Assembly: GCF_017873955.1 (NCBI RefSeq)
Contig: NZ_JAGGKS010000001.1
Span: forward strand, 62,001 to 126,000
Direction of reading: 5' to 3'
DNA: 64,000 nucleotides
Origin: Sedimentibacter acidaminivorans
GTDB taxonomy: Bacteria > Bacillota > Clostridia > Tissierellales > Sedimentibacteraceae
The position numbers and the translations under genes were made by a program. This document shows, one piece after another, positions 36,016 to 45,060 of the stretch (position 1 is its first letter; every line of letters begins with the position of its first letter). Below the pieces are notes generated by a model. It worked only from the letters and a program-made list of their open reading frames with translations, was not told where the DNA came from and did not search any database.

Positions 36016-36504
36016 ATGGAAAGAAGTAAACGTGTTGTATTCATATCTCATTGTATTTTAAATCAGAATGCAGTTGTTCACCCTTTAGCCAGAGCTAAAG
36101 GTGCCTATAAAGATATAATAAAAGAACTTATGGACAATGAAATAGGCATTCACCAATTACCATGTCCTGAATATAGACATTTAGGACTAAAAAGAGAACC
36201 TATGACTAAAGAGGATTATGATACATATGATTTTAGAATAATCAACAAAAATATTGCAATGGATGCCGTAGGCATAATAATAGAATATTTAAAAAACGGC
36301 TATGAAGTATTAGGAATCATAGGTATTAATGAAAGTCCAACCTGCAGTATCAAAGGACAAATGGGGATTCTTATGGAGGAATTATTAAGCTTACTAGAAA
36401 GCAATCACATTAATATTAACTTAATTGATGTACCAACTGATTATTTTGATGGAGTTAATGGAAAAAGCTTTATTGAAAAACTTCATAAGATTATTACTAA
36501 TTAA
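36016..36504 (+). CDS. TudS/DUF523-related putative desulfidase (CD3072-like)
   Basis: A 162-residue protein with three Cys at the spacing expected for the [4Fe-4S]-binding DUF523/TudS fold: Cys13 in ISHCILN, Cys50 in LPCPEYR and Cys110 in ESPTCSI. TudS removes sulfur from thiouracil. This is a divergent relative, so the substrate is inferred. The ATG directly follows the stop codon of the ECF S-component gene, implying coupled translation and shared function (import then desulfuration). Confidence 0.8.
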   Translation: MERSKRVVFISHCILNQNAVVHPLARAKGAYKDIIKELMDNEIGIHQLPCPEYRHLGLKREPMTKEDYDTYDFRIINKNIAMDAVGIIIEYLKNGYEVLGIIGINESPTCSIKGQMGILMEELLSLLESNHININLIDVPTDYFDGVNGKSFIEKLHKIITN

Positions 36505-36583
36505 GTTTTAAATATTCTTTTACCTATAACCCATACCTGAAATACACTTGATCCTACAACTACACCAAATGATATAAAAAATT

Positions 36584-36635
36584 ATGTACTAAAGAAGAAA
36601 AATAATTTGTTTTCCTTTTTCTTACTTTAGTACAT
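36584..36635. terminator. Bidirectional hairpin between TudS and DUF1847 genes
   Basis: Arms ATGTACTAAAG and CTTTAGTACAT enclose an A/T-rich partially paired interior (AAGAAAAA / TTTTTCTT). It lies between convergent genes. Confidence 0.65.
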
Positions 36636-36656
36636 TTATAGTAGCTTAATTATCTA

Positions 36657-37316
36657 CTATTTAATATATTTATAATACGATTCACTTGTATAAATGGCAG
36701 CTAGTGGGTTGTGACCAAGCACACGATCTTTTACTGCTAGTACCGTGCACATTGCATCACTATATTTTATAAATAGCGAATCATGACCAACACACAATCC
36801 AAGAATTATGTTAAATTCAGTTTTAGCTTCATTCATAATTACTGCCTGCCCAATAGGATTGCACATGCTTTCATGGCCCTCACCATTGATTTTATCCTTA
36901 GCTTCAAGACCTAATTTAGATTTATCAATTCCTCCAACCTTACAAATTGCAGAAACAACTTCCAATCCGTGAGATTCAAAAATATTGTTCACTACTTTAG
37001 CTTCACGATGAAGACCACTACAAAAAGCTAAACCAATACGCTTATATCCCATTCTACCGCAAAATTCAATTATCTCTAAAATCCGAGGTTTTATTGCCAT
37101 CTTATTACCTGAATCATTTGGTGCATCAACATAACATGCTGCTTCTTGTCGTGATGCTTCTGCTGCAAAGTGTTTTATATCTTCTTTTTCGTAAAACTGA
37201 TCTGCTTTTTTCAATGCATCATCATAAATAATTGTGCTACAAAAAGTAGGAGCCTTTCCATCTGATGAACGACATATTTTATTATCTAATCCACATTGAC
37301 TACATTTTCCATTCAT
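36657..37316 (-). CDS. DUF1847 family metal-binding protein
   Basis: A 219-residue protein with an N-terminal Cys cluster (CSQCGLDNKICR, then FCST near residue 26) and later Cys residues in AFCSG, MCNP and GLCVGHDSLF. This is the DUF1847 pattern, a Cys-rich family of unknown function in anaerobes, probably binding zinc or an Fe-S cluster. It is 54 bases from the cyclase-family gene on the same strand, so a joint role is likely. Confidence 0.8.
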   Translation of the reverse strand: MNGKCSQCGLDNKICRSSDGKAPTFCSTIIYDDALKKADQFYEKEDIKHFAAEASRQEAACYVDAPNDSGNKMAIKPRILEIIEFCGRMGYKRIGLAFCSGLHREAKVVNNIFESHGLEVVSAICKVGGIDKSKLGLEAKDKINGEGHESMCNPIGQAVIMNEAKTEFNIILGLCVGHDSLFIKYSDAMCTVLAVKDRVLGHNPLAAIYTSESYYKYIK

Positions 37317-37370
37317 AAACCAATATCTCCTTATATTATTTATCTAACTTCAATTCCTAAGCAAATTGTT

Positions 37371-38018
37371 TTAATTTTCCAAAATAGCAATAGCTCGAAT
37401 AGGCGAACCATCTGATGAGAGGTATTTTAATGGCAATGCACAAAAAGTAAAAATTTCATTCCCCACTTGGCCTAAATTAGCCAAATTTTCAATAACTACA
37501 ATTTCATTTTCAGCAAACAACTTGTGATGTATAGACAAATTTCCGTCAGAAATAGGGTCTATACCAATAACATCCAAACCAACACCTTTTTTATTGCTCT
37601 CAATTATATATTTAGTCACTTCTTCGTCAATATAAGGGTAATCACCAAAATAAGCATCTGTGCCCCAGTGTTTGTCCCATCCCATATAAAAAATAATAAA
37701 TTCAGCAACATCAGCCTTATCTCGTACATGATTTATGTAATCCATAGTAATAAGCTGTCCTTCATTCAAGTCGGTACAATCAATTACTAAACCTTTTCCT
37801 ACGAATTGAGTTATAGGAAATTCATCTAATGTTGTTCTTCCAGCATAAATGTGAGCCGGAGGATCCATATGCGTACCCGTATGAGAAAACATAGTCAATA
37901 AAGTTTCCTTAAAGCCATCTTTTTCATATGTGTTTGCTGTTTGAAGCTTTGGAGGTTCTGTACCCGGATAAACAGGCATATCTTCAGAAATAGTATGCGT
38001 TAAATCAATAATCTTCAT
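37371..38018 (-). CDS. Cyclase-family metal-dependent hydrolase
   Basis: A 215-residue protein of the cyclase/kynurenine formamidase-like family. The signature HTGTHMDPPAHI carries His46, His50, Asp52 and His56, and the early LTHTISEDMPVYPG is typical. Members hydrolyse formamides or cyclic amides; the substrate here is not evident. It is the first gene of a pair with DUF1847. An 82-base dispersed repeat lies 37 bases upstream of the start and may carry its promoter. Confidence 0.85.
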   Translation of the reverse strand: MKIIDLTHTISEDMPVYPGTEPPKLQTANTYEKDGFKETLLTMFSHTGTHMDPPAHIYAGRTTLDEFPITQFVGKGLVIDCTDLNEGQLITMDYINHVRDKADVAEFIIFYMGWDKHWGTDAYFGDYPYIDEEVTKYIIESNKKGVGLDVIGIDPISDGNLSIHHKLFAENEIVVIENLANLGQVGNEIFTFCALPLKYLSSDGSPIRAIAILEN

Positions 38019-38054
38019 TTTTTTCTCCTCACAATTTTATTAGATAACAGTTCT

Positions 38055-38136
38055 TCCTTCATTATTAAATATTAAAATAATATCACATTTATACAGTATA
38101 TCAATTAAATACTATATTATCAACAGAAAAATATTT
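38055..38136. repeat. 82-base dispersed repeat, copy 1
   Basis: Matches 46112-46193 in the same orientation with no gaps and about eight differences (about 90 percent). Both copies lie immediately upstream of a minus-strand gene. It is AT-rich and includes TATACTATAT-like -10 candidates on the minus strand. Confidence 0.7.
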
Positions 38137-38290
38137 CCCTTAATATATCACATGAAGAACAACCCTGCATATGAAAAAAAGGGAATTCTTTTCTAATCCT
38201 TCTATAGAAATAGAATACCTTTTTGTTGATGAGTCACATAAAAGCTCATCTAAAGATAGTACAAGTCCAGAAATACACCTAGATAAAAAG

Positions 38291-38325
38291 CACCTCAGCC
38301 ATAGGTATATCATATAGCCGAGGTG
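38291..38325 (-). terminator. Terminator after beta-helix protein gene
   Basis: Arms CACCTCAGCCATA and TATAGCCGAGGTG with a 9-base loop, followed on the minus strand by CTTTTTATC. Confidence 0.85.
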
Positions 38326-38362
38326 TTTAATTTACTTACTTTTTTAATTTATTGTTTGTATA

Positions 38363-40102
38363 TTATTTTTCAATAACATATATCTCTATAGTGTATGTTC
38401 CTGCAGTTAATCCAGTAAGCGCAATAGTAAATGTTTGTGCCTCTGTTACTGGATTTATATTATTATCAACTAATGTAATTTCTGTACCATCTAATTCCAC
38501 AACTAATTCTGCACTAGTAAACAAACTATACTGTACAGTAGCATTTACAACTAGAGAAACATCTGCACCTTCCTCCACGCTGATAGTAGCAGTTCCATCA
38601 ACAAATGCAACTCCATCTATAGTTCCTTCTAGCTCGATATAATCTACTGGATTAATTGTATTGTTAGAAACTAAATAGTATTGTACTTGATTTGGTTTTA
38701 CAGTATCACTTAATGTAAACTGATCAGAATTTGCTACTAAATATGTAGTCGCAGTCACACCATCTTCCCAAATTGTAGGCAATCCATATTCTTCAGTGGT
38801 ATTAACAAATGTAGCACCTGTCACTGTCAATACAGGGTTTTCTAAACCAGAAGCGCTACCTTTACTTGCTTCTATACCACCAAACTCATTACCTGATACA
38901 TCAATTGTACCTGTTAAGGTTACTTCTGAGGCATTTACAAGTAGTCCTGCATCTCCGCCTGTAAGCTTAATACCATCTATGGTAGCATCTGTATTGTAAA
39001 CTTGCATTACATAATCTCCATTCCAACCATCTGCATTGCCTGTAAATGTAATCGTATGGTTTCCACCGTTAATAGTAACCGGACGACTTACTACTACTTG
39101 GTTTGCTACTGAGAAGTCATCTATAACATTAATTGTAGTTATTTCTTCATTTGATAATGCTTCTTTTAATTCATCTTCAGTATCTACATCCGCTTCTGTT
39201 GCTGTTTCTGTATAATAATAGATTTGCATTCTTCCATCGTGTGCCATTACAATAGTATTATTGTTAACAGTAATTGATTCTCCATATAAGTAGAAACTTA
39301 TACCTGAATCATATTGATCACTATAAAAATCAACTGCCGTATCAATATTATCAAGAGTATTGTTAGTCACTGTTATATTATCACAATTGAAGTCTGGCTT
39401 TCCATAGAAATTAATACCGTTACGTATAGTAGTATCTATTGTATTTCCATCAACCAATATATTGCTGCCGCTGTTAAAGTACATACCATATGATAAATTA
39501 CTCAAATCATTATTTGTTACTTTTATATACTGAATTTCAGAGCTGTAAGGAGTTACAATTCCATTATGTTTATTTGTTTCGTCTTCTAAACCAATAATAT
39601 CATTGCCATCAATTACTATCTCACTACCGACACTACCTTTAGCTGTAAGATAAATTGCCGATGTTTCATCATCACTAGGGTCAGGCACAGGTGTATTTAT
39701 TGTAAATCCCTGAATTAAGGTGCCAGTTAAGTCTAATCCATACTCGCTTACATCTCCGACAATAAGTGTATGTTTCTGACCTGCTGCCGGACTTAAAACG
39801 GTATTATCTGTTCCGGATCCAATTAATTGTATTGGCTTATCTATTTGAACAGTTTCTGTAAATGTTCCTTCTCCAACTTCAATTACGTCATTATTAGCCG
39901 CCGCATCAATTGCTGCCTGAATTGTACCATACCATAAATCTTGCGTTTCATTATGTACTTTTTCTGTTACGGCGCCTACGTTAACTGTCGCTGTTAATGT
40001 ATTAGATATTACCCTGCCTGTTGCTCCAAATACTGTTGATGACATAACCATTAAAAACACCAATGTCAATGCCAATACTTTTGATAATCTTGTTCTTTTC
40101 AT
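38363..40102 (-). CDS. Secreted right-handed beta-helix repeat protein (NosD-like)
   Basis: A 579-residue exported protein. A signal peptide (basic MKRTR, hydrophobic core, cut near STVFGA, about residue 28) is followed by TIQAAIDAAANNDVIEVGEGTF and GSGTDNTVL, the start of a pectate-lyase-like beta-helix (about 55-300). A second helix block lies at about 310-450 (VTINGGNHTITFTG, DGIKLTGGDAGLLV), then a C-terminal beta-sandwich. No anchor motif is seen. A c-di-GMP-I riboswitch in the leader points to regulation with sessile/motile state. Likely an adhesin or matrix protein. Confidence 0.82.
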   Translation of the reverse strand: MKRTRLSKVLALTLVFLMVMSSTVFGATGRVISNTLTATVNVGAVTEKVHNETQDLWYGTIQAAIDAAANNDVIEVGEGTFTETVQIDKPIQLIGSGTDNTVLSPAAGQKHTLIVGDVSEYGLDLTGTLIQGFTINTPVPDPSDDETSAIYLTAKGSVGSEIVIDGNDIIGLEDETNKHNGIVTPYSSEIQYIKVTNNDLSNLSYGMYFNSGSNILVDGNTIDTTIRNGINFYGKPDFNCDNITVTNNTLDNIDTAVDFYSDQYDSGISFYLYGESITVNNNTIVMAHDGRMQIYYYTETATEADVDTEDELKEALSNEEITTINVIDDFSVANQVVVSRPVTINGGNHTITFTGNADGWNGDYVMQVYNTDATIDGIKLTGGDAGLLVNASEVTLTGTIDVSGNEFGGIEASKGSASGLENPVLTVTGATFVNTTEEYGLPTIWEDGVTATTYLVANSDQFTLSDTVKPNQVQYYLVSNNTINPVDYIELEGTIDGVAFVDGTATISVEEGADVSLVVNATVQYSLFTSAELVVELDGTEITLVDNNINPVTEAQTFTIALTGLTAGTYTIEIYVIEK

Positions 40103-40149
40103 TCTTTGTTTCCTCCTATTAATTTTTTTGGCTTTTCCTAAAAAAACTA

Positions 40150-40232
40150 ATTGGTAGCCAGGCTGCCATCCCCCCAGAGGCCAGGCCCTATGGCTTTGCG
40201 TCCCTATCTTTTGAAAGGTTTGCCTTTTTCAA
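40150..40232 (-). ncRNA. c-di-GMP-I (GEMM) riboswitch upstream of beta-helix protein
   Basis: On the minus strand GGCAAACC, GGGACGCAAAGCC, GGGCCTGG and GATGGCAGCCTGGCTACC appear in order, the GEMM-I core with both ligand-contacting hairpins. A TAGTTTTTTTAGG run follows about 50 bases before the start codon and could serve as expression platform. Confidence 0.92.
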
Positions 40233-40312
40233 TTTAAATAAATTAATTATAATACATTAAGTTAAAACCCTCTAAGCTTCACCCCCTAAATACTATCAAA
40301 GAAATAAATTAA

Positions 40313-41611
40313 CTATTCTTTGATACAATAAACAGTGAGTTTATATTCACCAACCTTATTAAATGATATTTCTGCTGTAATGTTTGTATTTATGTCTTTT
40401 TCAACAGTTAATCCTTTAATTAGTTGATATATATCATTATTCATTTCAATTTGTGTTGAGTCATATAAGACTGAGATATCTTCTGTATCAACCGGTATCC
40501 AGTTTGAATCAATCTTCTTTTCCCAAAGCATGTTTACAGCTACATTTTCTACTGAGTCAGCACCCTCATATAATTTAATATTGATTACTATGTTTTGCTT
40601 TTCTCCTATTGTTTTGTTACCAATTGGGTCGGTCCAGCTTATTGCAACAGGGGCTACTATTACCTGGAAGCTAATAGTTTTATTTTCGTACCCTGTCTTG
40701 CTTGCCGTAACGGCGACTGTTACTTTACCTTGTTTATTTCCAGTTATAACCCCATTTAAAGGGTCATTAATTATTTCATTTGTATTTTCAGTTGTATATT
40801 TAAGTGTTACATCTGAAGTTTCAAGAGTCAGATTATCTGCCAGACTATACTCTTCGTCTATTCCTATCATAACTACAGAATTCTTAGTATTAATAACTAT
40901 GCTGCTAGGAGTCGGATCAACTGGACCAGGAGAACCGCCCCCTCCGCCTCCACCGCCTGTTGGATTTGGCGTTATTGTACCTTCCGGTACCACTATATCT
41001 TCAATTTCAAATTGATTCAATCTATCTAATAATACTATAGCCTCTGCTCTAGTTATTGGTTTTTGCGGCATGAATGTGTTATCTTGACTATAACCCAGCA
41101 TAATTTGAGCTACTGCTACTGCGTTAACATATTCTTTCGCCCAATCTGATATTAATTCACTGTCAGAGAACCTTTGTACATTTTCCGGATTTAGTTCTAG
41201 TCCCAGGATTTTTGATACTATAACTGCAGCTTGTTCTCTTGTGAGGTTAGAATTAGGATTAAACAGTAATTCTGAAGCACCGTGTATATATCCTGCTTTA
41301 TATGCTTTTTGCACTTCTTCATAGTACCAATCGTTAGGACTTACATCTGTAAAGCTTATAGCAGCTTTTTCTGAAAAACCCAGAAAATTATTTGCCATTT
41401 TTACAAATTCTGCTCTTGTTACCGGCTCATCTGGCTTAAATGAACCATCTAGATAACCCGTGATATAGCTGTTGTCGAGCCATGATTGTATTGTGCTTTC
41501 TGCCCAGTGTCCTATGTAATCCTTGTTTAAACCATAAACATTTAAAGGCATCATAGCTGTTATAATCATTATAAGCAACAGTAGTATTGATATCGTTTTC
41601 TTTTTTAACAT
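40313..41611 (-). CDS. SLH-domain surface protein
   Basis: A 432-residue exported protein. A signal peptide (about 1-26) is followed by three S-layer homology repeats (about 28-70, 88-130, 148-195; GYLDGSFKPDEPVTRAEF, YIHGASELLFNPNSNLTREQAA, GYSQDNTFMPQKPITRAEA). A linker with a run of eight Gly (about 219-226) leads to two immunoglobulin-like domains (Big-type about 235-320, then 321-432). SLH repeats bind pyruvylated wall polymers, so this is a non-covalently attached surface protein. It lies directly upstream of the riboswitch-controlled beta-helix gene. Confidence 0.88.
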   Translation of the reverse strand: MLKKKTISILLLLIMIITAMMPLNVYGLNKDYIGHWAESTIQSWLDNSYITGYLDGSFKPDEPVTRAEFVKMANNFLGFSEKAAISFTDVSPNDWYYEEVQKAYKAGYIHGASELLFNPNSNLTREQAAVIVSKILGLELNPENVQRFSDSELISDWAKEYVNAVAVAQIMLGYSQDNTFMPQKPITRAEAIVLLDRLNQFEIEDIVVPEGTITPNPTGGGGGGGGSPGPVDPTPSSIVINTKNSVVMIGIDEEYSLADNLTLETSDVTLKYTTENTNEIINDPLNGVITGNKQGKVTVAVTASKTGYENKTISFQVIVAPVAISWTDPIGNKTIGEKQNIVINIKLYEGADSVENVAVNMLWEKKIDSNWIPVDTEDISVLYDSTQIEMNNDIYQLIKGLTVEKDINTNITAEISFNKVGEYKLTVYCIKE

Positions 41612-41811
41612 TTTTACCCCCTATGATAATTCGTTAGCTTCAAGCATGCATCCTATAACTTTAATGGATTTATATCACATAAAAATTATAGCATACTTTT
41701 TTGGATATCTAATAGCAATCTTTCGACAATTTTTTCATTCTCTATTAATCATGCAGTTTTTAGTGAAAATATTCATTAATAAGTTAAGTAAAAAATGTAT
41801 TTCTAAGTTTG

Positions 41812-41850
41812 TCAAACAAAAAGAACCGTCCCCTTTGTTCCTGTGTTTGG
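41812..41850. repeat. Possible REP-like sequence
   Basis: CAAAAAGAACCGTCCCCTTTG and its surroundings resemble a phrase I associate with short dispersed repeats in Firmicutes genomes, some near REP-type transposases. It abuts the 3' end of the GGDEF gene. Only one copy is present in the window, so the repeat nature is recalled, not seen. Confidence 0.3.
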
Positions 41851-41855
41851 GCGCC

Positions 41856-43007
41856 CTATGTTTGGCATTCAACTAAGTCCTCGTAAATATGAATAGCGTC
41901 TTTTATCGTTTTAGCACTATATAGCGCTGAATCTGCATTTTTTAATATTTGTGTTGCTGTCATTCCATGCGAATATCGTGCTATTCCAAAACTAACTGTT
42001 AATTGTTCATTTAAATTATTATCTGCAACCATTTCTTTAAAATCATTTTGTATACTCTCACATGTTTCAATAACAATATTCAACGTCTGATTCTTAAATA
42101 TAATACAAAATTCATCACCACCAAAACGAAATGGCATTGCATTAGCACAATTAATTTTAAGAATTTCACCAAATTCTGATAAAATTAAATCACCCTTTGC
42201 ATGTCCCCATGTATCATTAAGCAGCTTGAAATTATCAATATCAATCATAACAAAAATATACACACTTCCCGAAATATCTTCTTCCATACTCTGAAAAGCT
42301 TTTCGCAAAGCAGTTCTGTTATTAATAGATGTCAGCTCATCATTATGCAATCTCTGCTGCAATTTAAAACGTTCTAACTCTCTTTGTAAACTAACAGCAT
42401 TCTTACCCCTCTCAAAATAAATAACAACTATACAAACCGCGTAAAAAGCTAATAAAAAGCATATAGAAATAATAAAATTAATTAATCTCATATGACTATC
42501 TATAATATTAAACTTAATAGGGTTCCAAATAATAAAACATTCAGAAAAAGTTTTAGCAAGTATGCTACATAATGCAGTTATAGTTGTCAAAATATAATCC
42601 CCATATACTACAGTAAACAAAATAGGTATAGTAAAAATCATATAAACAGAAATAAAAATACTATGTACTGAAAAAACGATAAAACAAATCGCAGAAAGCA
42701 GTAATGAGACAATATATATTTTAACATTATGTTTCAAGCGCGAAGAATTTATCGCCAAATAACCTATAATAATTAAAGACACATTTGTTACAACTGGTAC
42801 TAGGACATATTTCATAATATAGAAAGAAATTGATGTATTAATTTCACCTAAATTGTACAATACACCACTTATTATACATTCAATTAAAAATGTAAAGATA
42901 ACTAGTCCAACAGATGCTTTAAAATGAAGTATCAGCCATTCGCCATCTATCCGTTCATACTCACTTTGAATTTCAATAATATTTATTTCTTCATCCAATT
43001 TTTTCAC
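41856..43007 (-). CDS. Membrane-bound GGDEF diguanylate cyclase
   Basis: A 383-residue protein with six hydrophobic segments (about 28-200) and a C-terminal GGDEF domain: DELTSINNRTALRKAF, MIDIDNFKLLNDTWGHAKGD and RFGGDEF (294-300). The active-site motif is intact, so c-di-GMP synthesis is expected. The inhibitory RxxD site normally five residues before GGDEF reads NCAN, so product inhibition is probably absent. No recognised extracellular sensor domain; the membrane part may sense directly. Confidence 0.9.
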   Translation of the reverse strand: MKKLDEEINIIEIQSEYERIDGEWLILHFKASVGLVIFTFLIECIISGVLYNLGEINTSISFYIMKYVLVPVVTNVSLIIIGYLAINSSRLKHNVKIYIVSLLLSAICFIVFSVHSIFISVYMIFTIPILFTVVYGDYILTTITALCSILAKTFSECFIIWNPIKFNIIDSHMRLINFIISICFLLAFYAVCIVVIYFERGKNAVSLQRELERFKLQQRLHNDELTSINNRTALRKAFQSMEEDISGSVYIFVMIDIDNFKLLNDTWGHAKGDLILSEFGEILKINCANAMPFRFGGDEFCIIFKNQTLNIVIETCESIQNDFKEMVADNNLNEQLTVSFGIARYSHGMTATQILKNADSALYSAKTIKDAIHIYEDLVECQT

Positions 43008-43081
43008 CTCAAGAGTTTTTCCGACATGTTGTCATATTAACTTACCAAACATTGTATATTATAATACTATTTATAAAAGAA

Positions 43082-44062
43082 TTATTTATCAACAACCCTC
43101 GATTTTCCAAATCTAACGATGCTGTATATAACTAAAAGTATAAAAATTGATAGAGAATATATCTGTAGAAACCTCAGCCCAAAATAATCATATATAGTTT
43201 GTCCTAAAACAATTATAGAAATAAAAAGTCCGATTATAGTTATATAGAAATTCTGCCTTGCAATATTATGTGATTGCCTCTCTGAAATTTTACCGCCCAA
43301 CATTTCCATGGTGTTATTCCAAAACAATGTAAGCTTACTTTCATCAATATAGTTGTAATTCTTTACATTCTCATTTATATCAGATGAAAATGGTAGATCT
43401 TTATCAGACAACTTTTTTTCATACAATAAATTTTGATAAATAAGGTTAATTAAATCTACTTTAATATCATTAGAAATCTCTTTATCATGATAAACAATTA
43501 AACTAGGAATACTTATTCTTATATAATGAGTATTGCTGTAAGCTAAGAATTTATTAGTTGATTCTATGATGCTAAAAGTAACACTTCCCAATTTATCAGT
43601 GTAATTTTTTAACTGATACTTATTATTAGGTATAAATACCATCATATAACTATAAAAAGAAATAGCTTTAACTTCTGAAATTTTGTTAATATTATCAAAT
43701 ACATAATCAATAATCAATTTAGGATAAAAATCATTAATAACACTCCTTATTATCCTCAATTTATCAAAGTTTTCAGGAACTTCTATTCTAATTTTAATAA
43801 TAATTCTATGATGATAATAATAAAACTCACCTAAGATGTCAGCTGGGCTTATGTTTAATCCTTCATTTTTAAAATTATCTACTAGCTCGTTTATCATTTC
43901 ATCTTTTAAAAAATATTCAAAATGATATTTAAGAGACAATTCATTATTTTTTTTAAAATTTTCAAACACCAAACTATTTATTTGATTAATAACATTATCA
44001 CTAAAAACAACCCTATCATCAGAAAATTTTATCAATACTGGTACATAAACTTCAACTTTCAC
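43082..44062 (-). CDS. Unknown protein with C-terminal membrane hairpin
   Basis: A 326-residue protein from a GTG start. Residues 1-265 are soluble, Asn/Ile/Lys-rich, mixed alpha/beta. Two membrane segments follow (about 271-290 and 296-316) and a short basic tail. No domain was recognised. The arrangement, a large cytoplasmic part with two terminal membrane helices, recalls CorA-like topology without the GMN motif. The start is five bases after the HAD gene's stop, so the two are co-transcribed. Confidence 0.6.
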   Translation of the reverse strand: MKVEVYVPVLIKFSDDRVVFSDNVINQINSLVFENFKKNNELSLKYHFEYFLKDEMINELVDNFKNEGLNISPADILGEFYYYHHRIIIKIRIEVPENFDKLRIIRSVINDFYPKLIIDYVFDNINKISEVKAISFYSYMMVFIPNNKYQLKNYTDKLGSVTFSIIESTNKFLAYSNTHYIRISIPSLIVYHDKEISNDIKVDLINLIYQNLLYEKKLSDKDLPFSSDINENVKNYNYIDESKLTLFWNNTMEMLGGKISERQSHNIARQNFYITIIGLFISIIVLGQTIYDYFGLRFLQIYSLSIFILLVIYSIVRFGKSRVVDK

Positions 44063-44067
44063 TTCTA

Positions 44068-44772
44068 CTAATCTCCTATTAAATTATTTAAGATAAATTC
44101 TAAAGCATCGTCAATTTGATCAAATTTATACGTAACATCATAATCTTGATACAAATTTATCCCTATAGATATTTTAGAAATGTCAAACATAGAAAAATCA
44201 TTATTACTATCCCCTACAGTCAATACTTCATCTAAGCTAATATTATCATAGGAGCACAAAGTTTTAATTGCACTACCTTTTGATACCCCTTTGATAACAA
44301 TATCAAAACAGTCTATATGTTCATATATTTCTAAATTATCATTATACACGTTAGATTTGAAGATATCATTTAGGAAGTTTCTAATTCTAACTTTTAATTC
44401 ATTACAATCAAAAAAGCATGTAACATTTATATTATTTGGTTGAAACCAAATCGAGTTTCCAAACTGTTCTGCTAACGTAGATTTAAGTTTAACTAAATAC
44501 TTTGATTTTTCAATATTAGCACCTAAAGTTTTTTTGGGAGGAACGTTCGCATCATAATATATTTCTGCCCCATTTTCACCAATTACAGTAATATCAGAAA
44601 GACCTAATTGCCTAACAAATCCACATAAATATATGGCAGGCTTACCAGAAATAAAAGCGATTTTAACACCTCTATCTTTTATTTCATGCAAATAGTTCAA
44701 TGTACTGTCCTTAATCCTACTATTTAGTTCACAAAGAGTATTATCAACATCAAATCCAATAAATTTAATCAT
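44068..44772 (-). CDS. HAD-IIB (Cof-like) phosphatase
   Basis: About 234 residues. Motif I is FDVDNTLCELN, motif II AFISGKPA, motif III Lys in GVSKGSAIK, and motif IV VGDSNNDFSMF. The large C2-type cap (about 85-180) puts it in the Cof/phosphomannomutase-like branch that dephosphorylates sugar phosphates. The ATG used has GGGGAGGG upstream; nine more in-frame codons precede it without a site. It lies in a two-gene unit with the unknown membrane protein. Confidence 0.8.
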   Translation of the reverse strand: MIKFIGFDVDNTLCELNSRIKDSTLNYLHEIKDRGVKIAFISGKPAIYLCGFVRQLGLSDITVIGENGAEIYYDANVPPKKTLGANIEKSKYLVKLKSTLAEQFGNSIWFQPNNINVTCFFDCNELKVRIRNFLNDIFKSNVYNDNLEIYEHIDCFDIVIKGVSKGSAIKTLCSYDNISLDEVLTVGDSNNDFSMFDISKISIGINLYQDYDVTYKFDQIDDALEFILNNLIGD

Positions 44773-45060
44773 TCTTTTCCCTCCCCTTACCATGTACAAA
44801 CAACTGTAACAGTACTTATTTCTACATCAATTGGTACCAAGGCCATATTACTTTATTCAAATTTCTTTTCTTAGACATCCAACCATCCTATTTCTTTCCA
44901 TATTATCATTTAATTGTAACATTATTTTGACTTGATTACAACTAAATTTCACTCGTTTGACTTTACTGATTTGATAATTGATTACTTTAAAAAAGGTTCA
45001 GAGCAAACCAAAATTCTATAAATTTTAGTTCAACCCTAAACCTTTATAACTTACTATAAT

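Larger units (their letters stand above)
38019..38362. other. Intergenic region of 344 bases
   Basis: It contains one copy of an 82-base dispersed repeat (38055-38136) and a terminator (38291-38325). A 48-codon plus-strand frame starting at 38171 has no ribosome-binding site and runs into the terminator, so it is not called as a gene. Confidence 0.6.

Noticed and set aside
38171-38317. A 48-codon plus-strand frame beginning MKKREFFSNPSIEIEYLF
   Set aside because: No ribosome-binding site, and it runs into the terminator hairpin of the convergent gene.
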